From: Shewanella putrefaciens
GTDB taxonomy: Bacteria; Pseudomonadota; Gammaproteobacteria; Enterobacterales; Shewanellaceae
Direction: 5' to 3'
Assembly: GCF_016406325.1 (NCBI RefSeq)
Contig: NZ_CP066370.1
Coordinates: 3,720,001 to 3,784,000, forward strand
DNA length: 64,000 nt
Under the pieces are notes generated by a model, which was given only the letters and a program-made list of their open reading frames with translations, was not told the origin of the DNA and made no database searches. This document shows, one piece after another, positions 1 through 9,643 of the stretch. Numbering within the stretch: position 1 is the first letter of the stretch; each line of letters starts with the position of its first letter. A program made the translations under genes and the position numbers.

Positions 1-226
1 TAACCTGAACTAAAGCTTAACGCAAAACAGTCTCAAGAACATAAAATAAACACAAGCATTTGTATAATAAACAAAATATTTCACTTTGCTGTAAATTGAC
101 ACGTATCTTTTTGTATCGACACTGCACTAAGTAAGTGCAGCGTTATAAATTTGTGATCATTTTGCGCGCATCTTGATTAAAAACACGTTATTCTTCGCCT
201 ATTGTTTATATGGCTACGATTAGAAA

Positions 227-535
227 ATGAAATTCCCCGTTGTACCTGTGTTCATTCTTATTCTTTTTACCTGTTTCGCCAGTGCGATTTGGTTTATCTC
301 CCCAGACAGTAAAGATGACCATCACCAAACTTGGTCATCCTTTATCTACACCCATGGGTATGACTCTGGAAAATACAAAAAAACAGATAATTTTGATCAT
401 TATGATGCCTGCCGAGATTTTGCCCGGGTGCAATCTTCTCTCTATGATAATGTCCCTTGGGAATGTGGTTTAAATTGTGAATTTGATCCACGCAAACAAG
501 GGTTTCAATGCAAAAAAATGAAAAATGACAATTAA
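227..535 (+). CDS. small secreted hypothetical protein
   Basis: This 102-residue protein opens with a hydrophobic stretch (about residues 3-22, MKFPVVPVFILILFTCFASA) that reads as a signal peptide or a single membrane anchor. The rest is polar and rich in Asp, His and Lys, with several cysteines (for example WECGLNCEF and QCKK near the C-terminus) that could form disulfides in the periplasm. I do not recognise the family. It stands alone: the next gene is convergent, and 226 bases of AT-rich DNA lie upstream. The function is unknown. An overlapping reading frame in the same DNA looks like a shadow, because it lacks the signal-like N-terminus and the pattern of a folded protein. Confidence 0.6.
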   Translation: MKFPVVPVFILILFTCFASAIWFISPDSKDDHHQTWSSFIYTHGYDSGKYKKTDNFDHYDACRDFARVQSSLYDNVPWECGLNCEFDPRKQGFQCKKMKNDN

Positions 536-566
536 GGCCTATTCCACAGAGATTAATGATTAACGT

Positions 567-1076
567 TTAAAATGGAAAACGGGCACTTAACTCAGGATAT
601 TGCTGTTTAAGATCCTTAGGTTTAGTGCTAAATTTTTTACCAACAGGAGTCGCTTTACCCGATGGCATAAAAGGTAACTCTTGACCCGTCCTATCTTCAT
701 ATAGCTGCCCAGCAATTAAGTCGTACTCATCGACAAAGGGATAGGCATATCCGTCTTTCTCTGGCCATGCGGATAAACGCGCTAGGCTATCAGGATGTGT
801 AATAACTGCATCATAACGCTCTTGCCCTAAAGAAATAAGAAAACATCTAAACTCCGCAAAAGCATATTCAGAATCACACCCAGTGATAATATAAGCCGCT
901 CCCCATACTGACCATAAATAGCTACGCCGCATCTGTTGGCTAAATATTTTATCGAAAGCTTTTAATTCTTCATTACTGAGTTCGGTGAGTTTTTGCTTGA
1001 GTGCCTGCACTAAAGATTCCTGTGGTTGTGCAGCCTCAGTACGCGTAACCAATGCCCAAAATTCAACTTCTGTCAT
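567..1076 (-). CDS. DUF4240 domain-containing protein
   Basis: The 169-residue cytosolic protein begins MTEVEFWALV, the typical opening of the DUF4240 family. It keeps the family's pattern: an N-terminal amphipathic segment with a conserved FW, then a helix containing the LWSVWGAAYIITGG-like stretch, then the FRCFLISLGQ and YDAVITHPDSLA blocks at about residues 75-100. The family has no established biochemical role. No membrane segment or signal peptide is present. It is convergent with the small exported gene at 227-535 and stands alone on its strand. The family call is moderately firm from the motif pattern; no function can be inferred. Confidence 0.7.
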   Translation of the reverse strand: MTEVEFWALVTRTEAAQPQESLVQALKQKLTELSNEELKAFDKIFSQQMRRSYLWSVWGAAYIITGCDSEYAFAEFRCFLISLGQERYDAVITHPDSLARLSAWPEKDGYAYPFVDEYDLIAGQLYEDRTGQELPFMPSGKATPVGKKFSTKPKDLKQQYPELSARFPF

Positions 1077-1204
1077 AACCTAAACCTATTAACTATACCC
1101 GTGCAAAGGCAATATTCTACATGATAATGCGGTTATGCTGGACTCAGTTCAGCGCTTTTCCTACACTGCCTCATCCTAAGACCACGAAATCCATCAGTCA
1201 TTCA

Positions 1205-1585
1205 ATGCCTAAACGTCTCATTTTACTCACCGCGCTCTATTGCCTCTTTAGCATAGTCGCACTATGGCGAGCAATAACAACCCAATCCTTTGATTTATTT
1301 ACCTTAGGAGTGCTTCCCGTACTAGTAGGTATCCTGATGCGAGCCCCTTGGTCAAGCCTAGTGCTTAAAATCTATCTTGGAATGCAAACCCTCGGTTTTT
1401 CAGCGCTTGGTATCACTGCGGTGATTGCCTACCGTATCACACCAGAAGACGTAAAAGTGTTCTTTGCAGGTAAGCAAATTCCGATGCTACCACTTGTTAT
1501 CGGCATAATTGCTATGTTGTTAGTACAATATTGGGCAGCATTTTCTAAAGTCACTTACCAGTATTTAAGTGGTAAAACAGAGTAA
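1205..1585 (+). CDS. small inner-membrane hypothetical protein
   Basis: About 126 residues from the ATG at 1205 (MPKRLILLTALY). The frame is open further upstream to an ATG at 1121, but those 28 residues are polar and unlike a membrane-protein start, and neither ATG has a clear Shine-Dalgarno sequence, so the start is uncertain. Four hydrophobic segments are visible: about residues 4-22, 30-45, 52-75 and 92-112 of the shorter form, consistent with a four-helix membrane protein with both ends in the cytoplasm. No family is recognised. It lies between a divergent DUF4240 gene and a two-receiver protein, with no sign of a shared operon. Confidence 0.55.
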   Translation: MPKRLILLTALYCLFSIVALWRAITTQSFDLFTLGVLPVLVGILMRAPWSSLVLKIYLGMQTLGFSALGITAVIAYRITPEDVKVFFAGKQIPMLPLVIGIIAMLLVQYWAAFSKVTYQYLSGKTE

Positions 1586-1667
1586 TAGCGGATTTATTGC
1601 TAAGCTGTTATTTATAGCGTAGCTTAACAATCCTATAAAAGACCCTCAGCTAATACCGACGAAAACT

Positions 1668-2465
1668 ATGAGTCATCTATCACCCAACGAATTATCCATT
1701 CTCTTAGTAGAGCCTTCGGATACGCAACGCCGAATCATTATTCAGCATCTACAACAAGAAGGGATTGTCAGCATTCAAACGGCTGCAAATATCGAAGAGG
1801 CTAAAGCCGTGGTTGGCCGCCATAAACCCGATCTCATCGCCAGTGCAATGCATTTCGAAGATGGCACTGCCATCGATCTACTCAGCTATTTACGTGTAAA
1901 TAGTGACTACAAAGACATTCAGTTTATGTTGGTGTCGAGCGAATGCCGTCGCGAGCAATTGGAGATTTTTAGACAATCAGGCGTAGTCGCTATCTTACCT
2001 AAGCCTTTCCATGCTGAGCACTTAGGTAAAGCCCTGAACGCGACCATCGATCTATTAAGCCATGATGAACTCGATCTTAGCCATTTTGATGTACATGATG
2101 TGCGCGTTTTAGTAGTCGATGACAGTCGTATGGCGAGAAATGTCATCAAACGAACTATTGGTAATTTAGGAATAAAGCTCATTACCGAAGCAGAAGATGG
2201 TGCACAAGCTATTGAGTTAATGAGAAATAATATGTTTGATCTGGTAATTACTGACTATAACATGCCCAGTATTGATGGATTAGCATTGACCCAATTTATT
2301 CGCAACGAGAGTCAACAATCCCATATCCCTATTTTAATGGTCTCCTCAGAAGCCAACGATACCCACTTAAGCAATGTATCACAGGCAGGCGTCAATGCTC
2401 TGTGCGATAAACCCTTCGAACCTCAACTCGTCAAGCAGCTCTTATTTCAACTGTTAGAAGAATAA
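1668..2465 (+). CDS. tandem-receiver response regulator with a degenerate first domain
   Basis: 265 residues made of two REC domains and no output domain. REC1 (about 10-130) lacks the phosphorylation chemistry: the acidic pair is replaced by EP (LLVEPSD) and the acceptor position in PDLIASAMHF is Ala60. REC2 (about 143-265) is complete: acidic pair in VLVVDDS, acceptor Asp196 in FDLVITDYNMP, switch Ser in LMVSSEA, and Lys in CDKPF. The protein resembles chemotaxis-style or scaffold receivers, with REC1 likely acting as a protein-binding pseudo-receiver (inference). No cognate kinase is adjacent; the nearest kinase is at 7183-9345. HU follows about 150 bases downstream on the same strand, with its own leader. 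Confidence 0.8.
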   Translation: MSHLSPNELSILLVEPSDTQRRIIIQHLQQEGIVSIQTAANIEEAKAVVGRHKPDLIASAMHFEDGTAIDLLSYLRVNSDYKDIQFMLVSSECRREQLEIFRQSGVVAILPKPFHAEHLGKALNATIDLLSHDELDLSHFDVHDVRVLVVDDSRMARNVIKRTIGNLGIKLITEAEDGAQAIELMRNNMFDLVITDYNMPSIDGLALTQFIRNESQQSHIPILMVSSEANDTHLSNVSQAGVNALCDKPFEPQLVKQLLFQLLEE

Positions 2466-2611
2466 AACCTAAGTCACGAACCGAGTAAATATTCTCCAAT
2501 TTACCGCGTTTCATTCTATTCTCTGGCAGTAAAAGGCTTTCAAAGTATGAAGCCTTATGGCATGTTAGGCACGCTTACTTAAATAATCTACGGAAAGAAG
2601 AGACAACAAAG

Positions 2612-2884
2612 ATGAACAAAACTGAACTTATCGCTAAGATTGCGGAAAATGCCGATCTAACAAAAGTGGAAGCAGCACGCGCATTAAAGTCTTTCGAAGC
2701 GGCTATCACCGAATCCATGAAAAATGGTGACAAAATTTCTATCGTGGGCTTTGGCTCTTTCGAAACGGCCACCCGTGCAGCTCGCACAGGTCGTAACCCA
2801 CAAACGGGTAAAGAAATCCAAATTGCAGAAGCAACTGTGCCTAAGTTTAAAGCCGGTAAAACCCTACGCGATAGCGTCAATTAA
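2612..2884 (+). CDS. hupA: DNA-binding protein HU-alpha
   Basis: A 90-residue HU/IHF-family nucleoid protein of standard length, beginning [12 protein letters not shown]. It carries the family signature [20 protein letters not shown] at about residues 47-66: the beta-arm base followed by the DNA-binding arm that contains RNPQTG. It acts as a dimer that bends and compacts DNA. Overall similarity is closer to HupA than to IHF subunits. The translation start is supported by a purine-rich sequence (AAGAAGAG) upstream. It is followed directly by a strong intrinsic terminator, so it is transcribed as a single gene. Confidence 0.95.
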   Translation: MNKTELIAKIAENADLTKVEAARALKSFEAAITESMKNGDKISIVGFGSFETATRAARTGRNPQTGKEIQIAEATVPKFKAGKTLRDSVN

Positions 2885-2910
2885 TTCGTAGATAAAACCA
2901 TTCGTGATGA

Positions 2911-2941
2911 AACGCCTCCTACTTTGTGAGGCGTTTTTTTT
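2911..2941 (+). terminator. intrinsic terminator of hupA
   Basis: An 8-bp stem (AACGCCTC at 2911-2918 pairing with GAGGCGTT at 2928-2935) is followed by a run of T residues, 27 bases after the hupA stop codon. It is a textbook Rho-independent terminator for the plus strand. Confidence 0.9.
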
Positions 2942-3181
2942 GCGCAAAACTCAACTCGAAATGACGATTTATTGCACAACGACAGTGCGTGCCTGCTCCA
3001 TTTTCATGCACAGCCAAAAGCACAACTGATAAACATTTTTATAACATTATGTTTTCCATAAGATTGTAATAATGGCATACGATTAGCAACTCACTCTTCA
3101 GAAAAAAACCAAGATGCACCAGTGCCACCAACAAAATGGGGCATAAGTGAATCAATAAATACATCAATCGAGGGGATGAGC

Positions 3182-3874
3182 ATGAGAAAATCACTGTATA
3201 GCGTTTTAGCCTTATCGACAGGAATGTTACTGACATCCAATGCCTTTGCTGCCGTGTCAGCCAATATAGGGGGTACATCAAATTACCTATGGCGTGGTGT
3301 AACCCAAACTGACGATGCGGTAGCCATCCAAGGTGGAATTGACTATAGCCATGATTCTGGATTTTATGCAGGCACATGGGCATCGAATGTGGATTTTGGT
3401 GATGAAACAAGCTATGAGCTCGATCTTTATGTGGGTTATGCAGGTAATATCACTGAAGATATTAGTTACGACATAGGTTATCTCTATTATGGCTATCCTG
3501 ATGCACCAGGAAGTATCGACTTCGGCGAACTACATGGTGCTGTTACTTGGAAATGGATTGAGCTTAGCTACTCCCATGTCATTAATGCTGGAGATGATGT
3601 AGCAGCATCGCCTTTAGATAATAAAGATTTGAGCTATCTTGCGGCTACTGTATCAATACCACTTACTGAAAAGGTGAGCTTATCCATGCATTATGGTTAT
3701 TCCAGCGGTGATGTGGTTGAGGCTTGGTTTGGCGAAGATAACTACGCCGACTATAACGTGACCTTAAGCGCCGACACGAGTATGGGGACAGTATCCTTTA
3801 TGGTTGCAGATACAGACTTAACCGATGACGATACTAAAATTGTTTTAGGCTATTCCTACAGCTTTGACCTCTAA
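3182..3874 (+). CDS. TorF-family outer-membrane protein (putative porin)
   Basis: About 230 residues from the ATG at 3182. GAGGGG at 3170-3175 sits six bases upstream of this ATG, which is why I choose it over the in-frame upstream codons. A signal peptide ending SNAFA is followed by a mature protein beginning AVSANIGGTSNYLWRG, which matches the TorF/TIGR02001 family found often in Shewanella. The body alternates aromatic and polar residues in short strands and ends in a Tyr/Phe-rich C-terminal strand (GYSYSFDL), typical of outer-membrane beta barrels. The substrate is unknown. Transcription probably ends at the hairpin at 3912-3935. Confidence 0.8.
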   Translation: MRKSLYSVLALSTGMLLTSNAFAAVSANIGGTSNYLWRGVTQTDDAVAIQGGIDYSHDSGFYAGTWASNVDFGDETSYELDLYVGYAGNITEDISYDIGYLYYGYPDAPGSIDFGELHGAVTWKWIELSYSHVINAGDDVAASPLDNKDLSYLAATVSIPLTEKVSLSMHYGYSSGDVVEAWFGEDNYADYNVTLSADTSMGTVSFMVADTDLTDDDTKIVLGYSYSFDL

Positions 3875-3911
3875 GCTTTACTATCTAACCCGAGCGAGTA
3901 CAAGTTATCAA

Positions 3912-3935
3912 AACGCCACCTTAAGCGGTGGCGTT
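3912..3935. terminator. hairpin between convergent genes
   Basis: A perfect 9-bp stem (AACGCCACC at 3912-3920 with GGTGGCGTT at 3927-3935) lies between the convergent TorF-like and rimK genes. It lacks a long T tract on the plus strand, so termination in either direction is plausible but not certain. Confidence 0.6.
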
Positions 3936-3954
3936 GTGCTATCGCAATGATCCA

Positions 3955-4860
3955 TTAAGCAATGATTGGCCTATTTGTTTTACGCGCTGCAACCATTTTC
4001 TCGATATATTCAACTATCGGTTCAGTGACTGAAATCCCTGTAGTTTGCTCAATACCTTCAATGCCAGGTGCCGAGTTCACTTCAAGAATTAAAGGGCCAC
4101 GGTTAGAGCGTAAAATATCCACACCAGCGACAACAAGCCCCATGGCCTTTACGGCTGCAATCGCCATCTTACGCTCGACGGAGGTGATTTTTACCGTTTC
4201 ACCACAGCCTCCCAAATGAAGATTAGAGCGAAAATCTCCTTCTGGTCCTTGACGTTTCATCGAAGCGACAACTTTATCACCTACAACAAAACAGCGAATA
4301 TCGCTTCCGTTAGACTCTTTAATATATTCCTGCACTAAGATATTGGCTTTCAATCCTAAAAAGGCTTCGATCACGCTCTCTGCCGCGGTTTTCGTCTCAG
4401 CTAACACAACACCAATACCTTGAGTACCCTCAAGCAGTTTAATCACTAAGGGAGCACCTCCCACCATATTGATTAAATCAGGAATATCATTAGGTTTATT
4501 CGCAAACCCCGTAATTGGCATACCTATCCCTTTACGAGAAAGCAACTGCAATGCCCTTAACTTATCACGGGATCGGGCTATCGAAATCGAGTCATTGGCC
4601 ACAAATACGCCCATCATTTCAAACTGACGTACCACTGCACAACCATAAAAAGTCACACTTGCATGGATTCGAGGAATGATTGCATCGAATCCAACCAACT
4701 CCTGTCCCTCATAATGAATACTGGGTTTGATCGAGTTGATATTCATATAACAGTTCAGAGTATTGATCACAACCGCTTCATGGCCACGACTCTCACAGGC
4801 GGCGACTAAACGTTGTGTTGAATACAGTTGAGGAAACTGGGATAAGATACCTATTTTCAT
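3955..4860 (-). CDS. rimK: RimK family alpha-L-glutamate ligase
   Basis: About 301 residues from the ATG at 4860 ([18 protein letters not shown]), the usual RimK start; a longer GTG-initiated form would add five residues. RimK is an ATP-grasp ligase that adds glutamate residues to the C-terminus of ribosomal protein S6 and can make poly-alpha-glutamate. The ATP-grasp features are visible: [18 protein letters not shown] (about 145-162) in the nucleotide-binding lobe, the VQEYIKE linker, and the metal-binding end [13 protein letters not shown] near residue 265. The length matches the family. It stands alone and is convergent with the TorF-like gene. Confidence 0.93.
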   Translation of the reverse strand: MKIGILSQFPQLYSTQRLVAACESRGHEAVVINTLNCYMNINSIKPSIHYEGQELVGFDAIIPRIHASVTFYGCAVVRQFEMMGVFVANDSISIARSRDKLRALQLLSRKGIGMPITGFANKPNDIPDLINMVGGAPLVIKLLEGTQGIGVVLAETKTAAESVIEAFLGLKANILVQEYIKESNGSDIRCFVVGDKVVASMKRQGPEGDFRSNLHLGGCGETVKITSVERKMAIAAVKAMGLVVAGVDILRSNRGPLILEVNSAPGIEGIEQTTGISVTEPIVEYIEKMVAARKTNRPIIA

Positions 4861-5020
4861 TACGGAATGACCCACTTAAGCACAGTGAATAAAGAGTTCT
4901 GACACAACAAAATTCGGCATCAGAAAAGGGGGGCTGATATTTGTCTATTGCTCAGTGTAAAGCAAGAAAATATTCCTCACCAGATGAAAACGGTTTACAG
5001 GAATGACCACTGGATAAGGT

Positions 5021-6742
5021 TCACAATTTTGTGAGTAATGGTGTAATAAATTTTGCCTCAAAGTCCATTGCCTCTAGGGGCCGAGAGAATAAATATCCTT
5101 GCAAAATATTACAATTGCGAGCCGTACAAAACTCCGCCTGTTCCAATGTTTCCACACCTTCTGCGACAGAAATAACATTAAAACCATAGGCAAAATTAAG
5201 TAATGCGGCTAATAATCGAGTGTCTTTTTCATCTTTATCGTAGGATGCGATAAAGCTTTTATCTATTTTCAATACACTGATAGGGAATAATTTGATGTGT
5301 TCCAAGGATGAAAATCCTGTACCAAAATCATCGAGGGCGAAACGAACACCAAGTTTAGCGATTTGATCTAAAACTTTAGCGTGTTCATGGGGATCTTCAA
5401 TCAAACAATTCTCAGTAATCTCTAACTCTAGTGCAGTGGGAGGTAAACCCGTTAATTCCAGTGTTTGGATAATTTTACTCAGCAAATCAATCTGCGCTAT
5501 TTGTGAGGCTGATAAATTTACCGCAATGGTGAAATCACGCCCAATGGGTTTTAGTTGTGTCAGCCAAATCTGAGCTTGTCTACAAGCCTCCGTGAGAACC
5601 CAATCCCCAATCTCCTCCATCAGGCCCATCTCTTCTGCAATAGGGAGAAATTGATCCGGTGCGATAACCCCGTCTTTAAGATGCTGCCAACGAATAAGTG
5701 CTTCCATACCGACCATTTGATGGGTCAAAGAATCAACCTGTGCTTGGTAATACACCTTAAATTCATTCTGTCTGAGTGCAACCCTAAGACTTGACTCGAT
5801 ATGATTGCGATAACGCACCTCTCTATCTAAGGCTTCAGAATAAAATTGGATCTGATTACGCCCCATTTTCTTGGCGCGGTACATCGCAATATCGGCACAT
5901 TTCATCAACTCGGAACTGTCTGATGCAGCCTCGTTATAAAAAGCAACGCCAATACTGGCACCAATCAGCACATCATTATCCCCGAGGCAAAAAACCTCCT
6001 CAAATGCCTTAAGCAGTCGATTAGCCACTATCATCGGAAAATACTTGTAATCATCATCCGTCACCAGGACAACAAACTCATCGCCCCCTAAACGAGCAAT
6101 GACATCACCATCCCGCAGAACCTCACTTAAGCGAGAAGCCACTTTGACTAATAAGATATCGCCAGTCTGGTGACCTAATGTATCGTTAATCGCTTTAAAA
6201 TCATCTAGATCGAGTAGAATTACCGCTAAATAATTGTTACTCCTTTTGGCTCTAGCTATGGCTCGATTTAAACAAAGCTCGAACCCATAACGGTTAACGA
6301 GTTTCGTCAGCGAATCATGCTCTGCTAGCTCTTTCAGTTTTTGATGGCTATTACGTAGTGCTAATGCCATTGAGGCTCGTTGTTTGGCGTAACGAATAGC
6401 TCGGGTAAGAATACGGGAATTAACTTCATCTTTGAGTAAGAAATCCTGAGCACCCAGTTCTATACAGCGCTGGGCTAACTTTTCATCTTCATAACGGCTG
6501 AGCATCACGACTACGGTCTGGTCTTGAGTCATCGCATTGAGTTTAATCAGCACTTCGAGGCCATTGGCATCGGGCAGCATGTAGTCCAATAAAATGCCAT
6601 CAAAATGGCGTTCTAACGCTAGGTTTAATCCATCGAACGCACAATTTGCCTCAATGACATTAAACGCTAATTTTGACTGCCTCAATGCTCTAATGACCGC
6701 GGTTCTATCCACTTCATCATCATCGATTAGTAGTAAATCCAT
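5021..6742 (-). CDS. REC-GGDEF-EAL response regulator (c-di-GMP turnover)
   Basis: 573 residues with three domains. The REC domain (about 1-120) has the DDDE acidic pocket, acceptor Asp in FDGILLDYMLP, and Lys in LLKDE. The GGDEF domain (about 140-305) keeps the full active motif RLGGDEFVVL and an RxxD inhibitory site (RDGD) five residues before it. The EAL domain (about 315-565) keeps MEALIRW, NLSASQ, ELEITENCL, DDFGTG and KIDKSF. Both the cyclase and the phosphodiesterase domains therefore look catalytically competent; which activity dominates cannot be read from sequence. It is last in a kinase, receiver, REC-GGDEF-EAL series on the minus strand, only nine bases after the receiver gene, and is probably an output of that kinase. 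Confidence 0.9.
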   Translation of the reverse strand: MDLLLIDDDEVDRTAVIRALRQSKLAFNVIEANCAFDGLNLALERHFDGILLDYMLPDANGLEVLIKLNAMTQDQTVVVMLSRYEDEKLAQRCIELGAQDFLLKDEVNSRILTRAIRYAKQRASMALALRNSHQKLKELAEHDSLTKLVNRYGFELCLNRAIARAKRSNNYLAVILLDLDDFKAINDTLGHQTGDILLVKVASRLSEVLRDGDVIARLGGDEFVVLVTDDDYKYFPMIVANRLLKAFEEVFCLGDNDVLIGASIGVAFYNEAASDSSELMKCADIAMYRAKKMGRNQIQFYSEALDREVRYRNHIESSLRVALRQNEFKVYYQAQVDSLTHQMVGMEALIRWQHLKDGVIAPDQFLPIAEEMGLMEEIGDWVLTEACRQAQIWLTQLKPIGRDFTIAVNLSASQIAQIDLLSKIIQTLELTGLPPTALELEITENCLIEDPHEHAKVLDQIAKLGVRFALDDFGTGFSSLEHIKLFPISVLKIDKSFIASYDKDEKDTRLLAALLNFAYGFNVISVAEGVETLEQAEFCTARNCNILQGYLFSRPLEAMDFEAKFITPLLTKL

Positions 6743-6751
6743 ATGCCCATC

Positions 6752-7186
6752 CTATGCCGATGGAAGCTCAACAATACGCCAGTAACCTTCCAACATATTA
6801 AAAATATTATTAAAACCGTCTTTTATATCTGTTTTCACCATATAGCCCGCCACATGATGACTATAGGCTTTCATCCGATCTTCATCGGTACTTGAGGTGG
6901 TTAACATAAAAACCACAGAGGAAGAAAGTGTTGGATCGGATCGAAGATGCTCAAGAAACTCAAAGCCATTCATCCTCGGCATATTTAAATCCAACAGTAT
7001 GAGATAGGGCCCCTTAATCGCCTCGGGATTAGTCAGAATATGTAACGCCTCAAGTCCGTCTCTGGCGCGTATCAAAGGATTCAATAAGCGAAGCTGCTTC
7101 ATTGCACGCTGAACAGCCATATAATCAACATCATCGTCATCGACCAGTAAAATTGTCACTTGAGTGTAGCTATTTGAACTGCTCAT
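6752..7186 (-). CDS. single-domain response regulator
   Basis: About 144 residues from the ATG at 7186, which has a strong AAGGAGG Shine-Dalgarno six bases upstream; longer in-frame starts are less likely. It is a stand-alone receiver of the Rcp1 type: VDDDDVD acidic pocket, acceptor Asp in YLILLDLNMPRMNG, Thr in LTTSS, and Lys in MVKTD. This subfamily typically partners kinases with the SHDLKSPLRGI H-box, as found in the adjacent gene, whose 3' end it overlaps by four bases. It is likely a phosphotransfer intermediate between the kinase and the REC-GGDEF-EAL protein (inference). Confidence 0.88.
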   Translation of the reverse strand: MSSSNSYTQVTILLVDDDDVDYMAVQRAMKQLRLLNPLIRARDGLEALHILTNPEAIKGPYLILLDLNMPRMNGFEFLEHLRSDPTLSSSVVFMLTTSSTDEDRMKAYSHHVAGYMVKTDIKDGFNNIFNMLEGYWRIVELPSA

Positions 7187-9345
7187 AAAACCTCCTTGTT
7201 CACTATACGTACTGGCCAACTGAATCGAAAACGACAACCTCGTCCCTCTGATTCTAGTTTGATTTCTCCCCCTAAGCTTTCTATGGTTTTTTTTACCAGT
7301 GATAAGCCTAAACCACTCCCCTCTACTTCATCCCTTGGTTTAAGCGTCTGAAACATTTCAAATACTTTCCCATGATAAGCCTTTGAAATACCTGGGCCAT
7401 CATCAACAACACTAAACCAATATACATCCCCTTTAGGTTCACATTGCACTTTGATAACACCCGTGTCTCGATCATGGTGTTTTATGGCATTACTCATTAA
7501 ATTTCTAACAACCAACTCCAAAAGTGTTTTGACTGTCTTAAAGTTTGGGAATTCCCCCTCTAGCAATAACTCAAATCCCTGTGGAGGAGCGACTAACTCA
7601 AACATATCCTCAATTAACTGCCGCGCATCCACCTCTACAATTTCAGCATCAACCCGACCAATTCTGGAAAACATTAATAATCCATCGAGTAGCAAGACCA
7701 TACGATGAATCCGATTTTGAATTAATCCTAAGTACTTTTGGACATTTTCATTCGTATTATCAACAAGATCTTCCGCCAACCAACTCGTCAACTGTTCAAT
7801 CCCCCTTAAAGGAGACTTAAGATCATGGGATGCAATATAGGCAAAACGATCGAGTTCTTGATTAATACGCTCAAGTTCTTTTGTATGTTGAGCTCTTTGA
7901 ATTTCCACACGTTTGCGTTCTGACACATTATTGATTGTCGCGAGTATAGAGAGCCCATTACTAAAATGGATTGGTGTTAAGCCAACCTCAATCGCTAATC
8001 GGCTACCATCCTTGCAACAGCCAAATAAATCGTCCCGCATAGACATATTTTTTGCGATAGGCTGGACCAAATAATTACTCATATGTTGCTGATGTATATC
8101 CCACAATCCCTTAGGCAGTAGCATATTGATTGAATGCCCAAGCAATTCTTCTCTGGCATAACCAAATAAGCGTTCGGCATGAGTATTGACTAAAGTGATC
8201 ACGCCTGTTCTATCAATCATAAATAGGGCGCTTGGTGAGGCTTCAATGACTAATCTAAATCGTTTCTCGTTGGCGATAAGTTCAGATGTCAACCTAGATT
8301 CTTGATAACGATTACGCGCCATCACAACCACGGAGTAAAATAACGCTAATATAAAGCCACACCCAATCAATTGGAGCCAAAAACTCTGGGTTTGCTCCGA
8401 ACTAGAAATAAAGGCTGATTCTGACGAAATATCTAAACGCCATACTCGGCCTTCAATGATTGCCGTTTGTGATTGATAAAAAAGATCCTGCGGACTAGGT
8501 AACAATTTATTGCTGGTAAACATTAAACTTTCAGCGTTTGCATTTTCCCCATCGTAAATAGCGAGTGTTAAACCCGAAAATCTATTTCCCATAATCCCTT
8601 GCATCAAATCATCCATGCGAAAAGCTGCATAAATTACACCGACGGCACGCTGTTTTCGCTCCTCATCAGTAGTCGCTTGCCCTTGATATAAGGGTAAATA
8701 CATCAAAAAACCCGATTGGGTATTATCTTGGGTTTCCTGAACTAATATCACCTTTCCTGAAATTGTCGGCATCCCTGTTGCTATAGAACTGAGTATGGCA
8801 GAGCGTCGATTCGTCTCTGAACACATGTCAAAACCAAAAGCCCTCTGGTTACGCCAATCAAAGGGCTCTAAGTATTGAATGACGCAATAGAGATCGCGCT
8901 CTCCTTGGGGATAGACGTTATATTCACTAAACCCTTCAGATCGAACTTGATTGACATGCGCCTCCAAGGTTTCAGGAGTCAGTAAGGGAGTGTAACCAAA
9001 GCCTTGAATACCTGGGTAATATTCAATCAAACGCGCATTTACTACGTAGGTCTGCCACTCTTCTCTGGTCACGCCATCAGAGGCAAGAAATAACCCAATC
9101 CCCCCCCGTAATACCTGCTCATACACTATCATTCTGCTGTTTACGGCTTCAATTAGCTCCTGCACATTATTATTAAAACGCTCTTCCCCGCGATCTCTAA
9201 GATAAACCTCTAAGACGTACCAAGAAACGCCCATGAAAAACAATGCAGCCGTGATCACCATCCAACTGGAACTTAGGACGCTGAAATAAAAATTTTTAGG
9301 AGAGTCAAAGTATTTAGGAAAGTCATCCTTGTGCATATATGCCAT
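7183..9345 (-). CDS. CHASE-PAS sensor histidine kinase
   Basis: 720 residues. A first membrane helix (about 28-50) is followed by a periplasmic CHASE domain (about 70-290; GVTREEWQTYV and YYPGIQGFGYTPLL), a second helix (about 320-343), a PAS domain (about 357-475; ASPSALFMIDRTGVITLVN), a HisKA domain with phospho-acceptor His507 in ASHDLKSPLRG, and a HATPase_c domain (about 600-715; NAIKHH, DDGPGI, GSGLGLSLVKK). CHASE domains bind small extracellular ligands; the ligand here is unknown. It is first of three co-oriented signalling genes and overlaps the receiver gene by four bases. The start codon at 9345 has only a weak ribosome-binding site. Confidence 0.9.
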   Translation of the reverse strand: MAYMHKDDFPKYFDSPKNFYFSVLSSSWMVITAALFFMGVSWYVLEVYLRDRGEERFNNNVQELIEAVNSRMIVYEQVLRGGIGLFLASDGVTREEWQTYVVNARLIEYYPGIQGFGYTPLLTPETLEAHVNQVRSEGFSEYNVYPQGERDLYCVIQYLEPFDWRNQRAFGFDMCSETNRRSAILSSIATGMPTISGKVILVQETQDNTQSGFLMYLPLYQGQATTDEERKQRAVGVIYAAFRMDDLMQGIMGNRFSGLTLAIYDGENANAESLMFTSNKLLPSPQDLFYQSQTAIIEGRVWRLDISSESAFISSSEQTQSFWLQLIGCGFILALFYSVVVMARNRYQESRLTSELIANEKRFRLVIEASPSALFMIDRTGVITLVNTHAERLFGYAREELLGHSINMLLPKGLWDIHQQHMSNYLVQPIAKNMSMRDDLFGCCKDGSRLAIEVGLTPIHFSNGLSILATINNVSERKRVEIQRAQHTKELERINQELDRFAYIASHDLKSPLRGIEQLTSWLAEDLVDNTNENVQKYLGLIQNRIHRMVLLLDGLLMFSRIGRVDAEIVEVDARQLIEDMFELVAPPQGFELLLEGEFPNFKTVKTLLELVVRNLMSNAIKHHDRDTGVIKVQCEPKGDVYWFSVVDDGPGISKAYHGKVFEMFQTLKPRDEVEGSGLGLSLVKKTIESLGGEIKLESEGRGCRFRFSWPVRIVNKEVL

Positions 9346-9643
9346 CCTAGCGAATCATTAATCATCAAAGTGTTGTTGTAGTTGTCAATTAATTCAAGTT
9401 TGTCTGAGTATTTAAGTAGGGATTAGTCAATAAATTAACAATAAAGTATCAGGTGTTCAGTCACAAAATAGAGTTAAATTACAGGAAGACTGCTATATAA
9501 AAATGTCATTATTATTACCACAAGCGACGGCATGCGATTCAACCAATGGGAAGAAATTTTTACTCTAATTCACAAAATTTTTTGCTTTTCTGCCACACTA
9601 TTTTTAGATAGAAAGTCTTTAGGAACAACATGAGGAATTCGTT

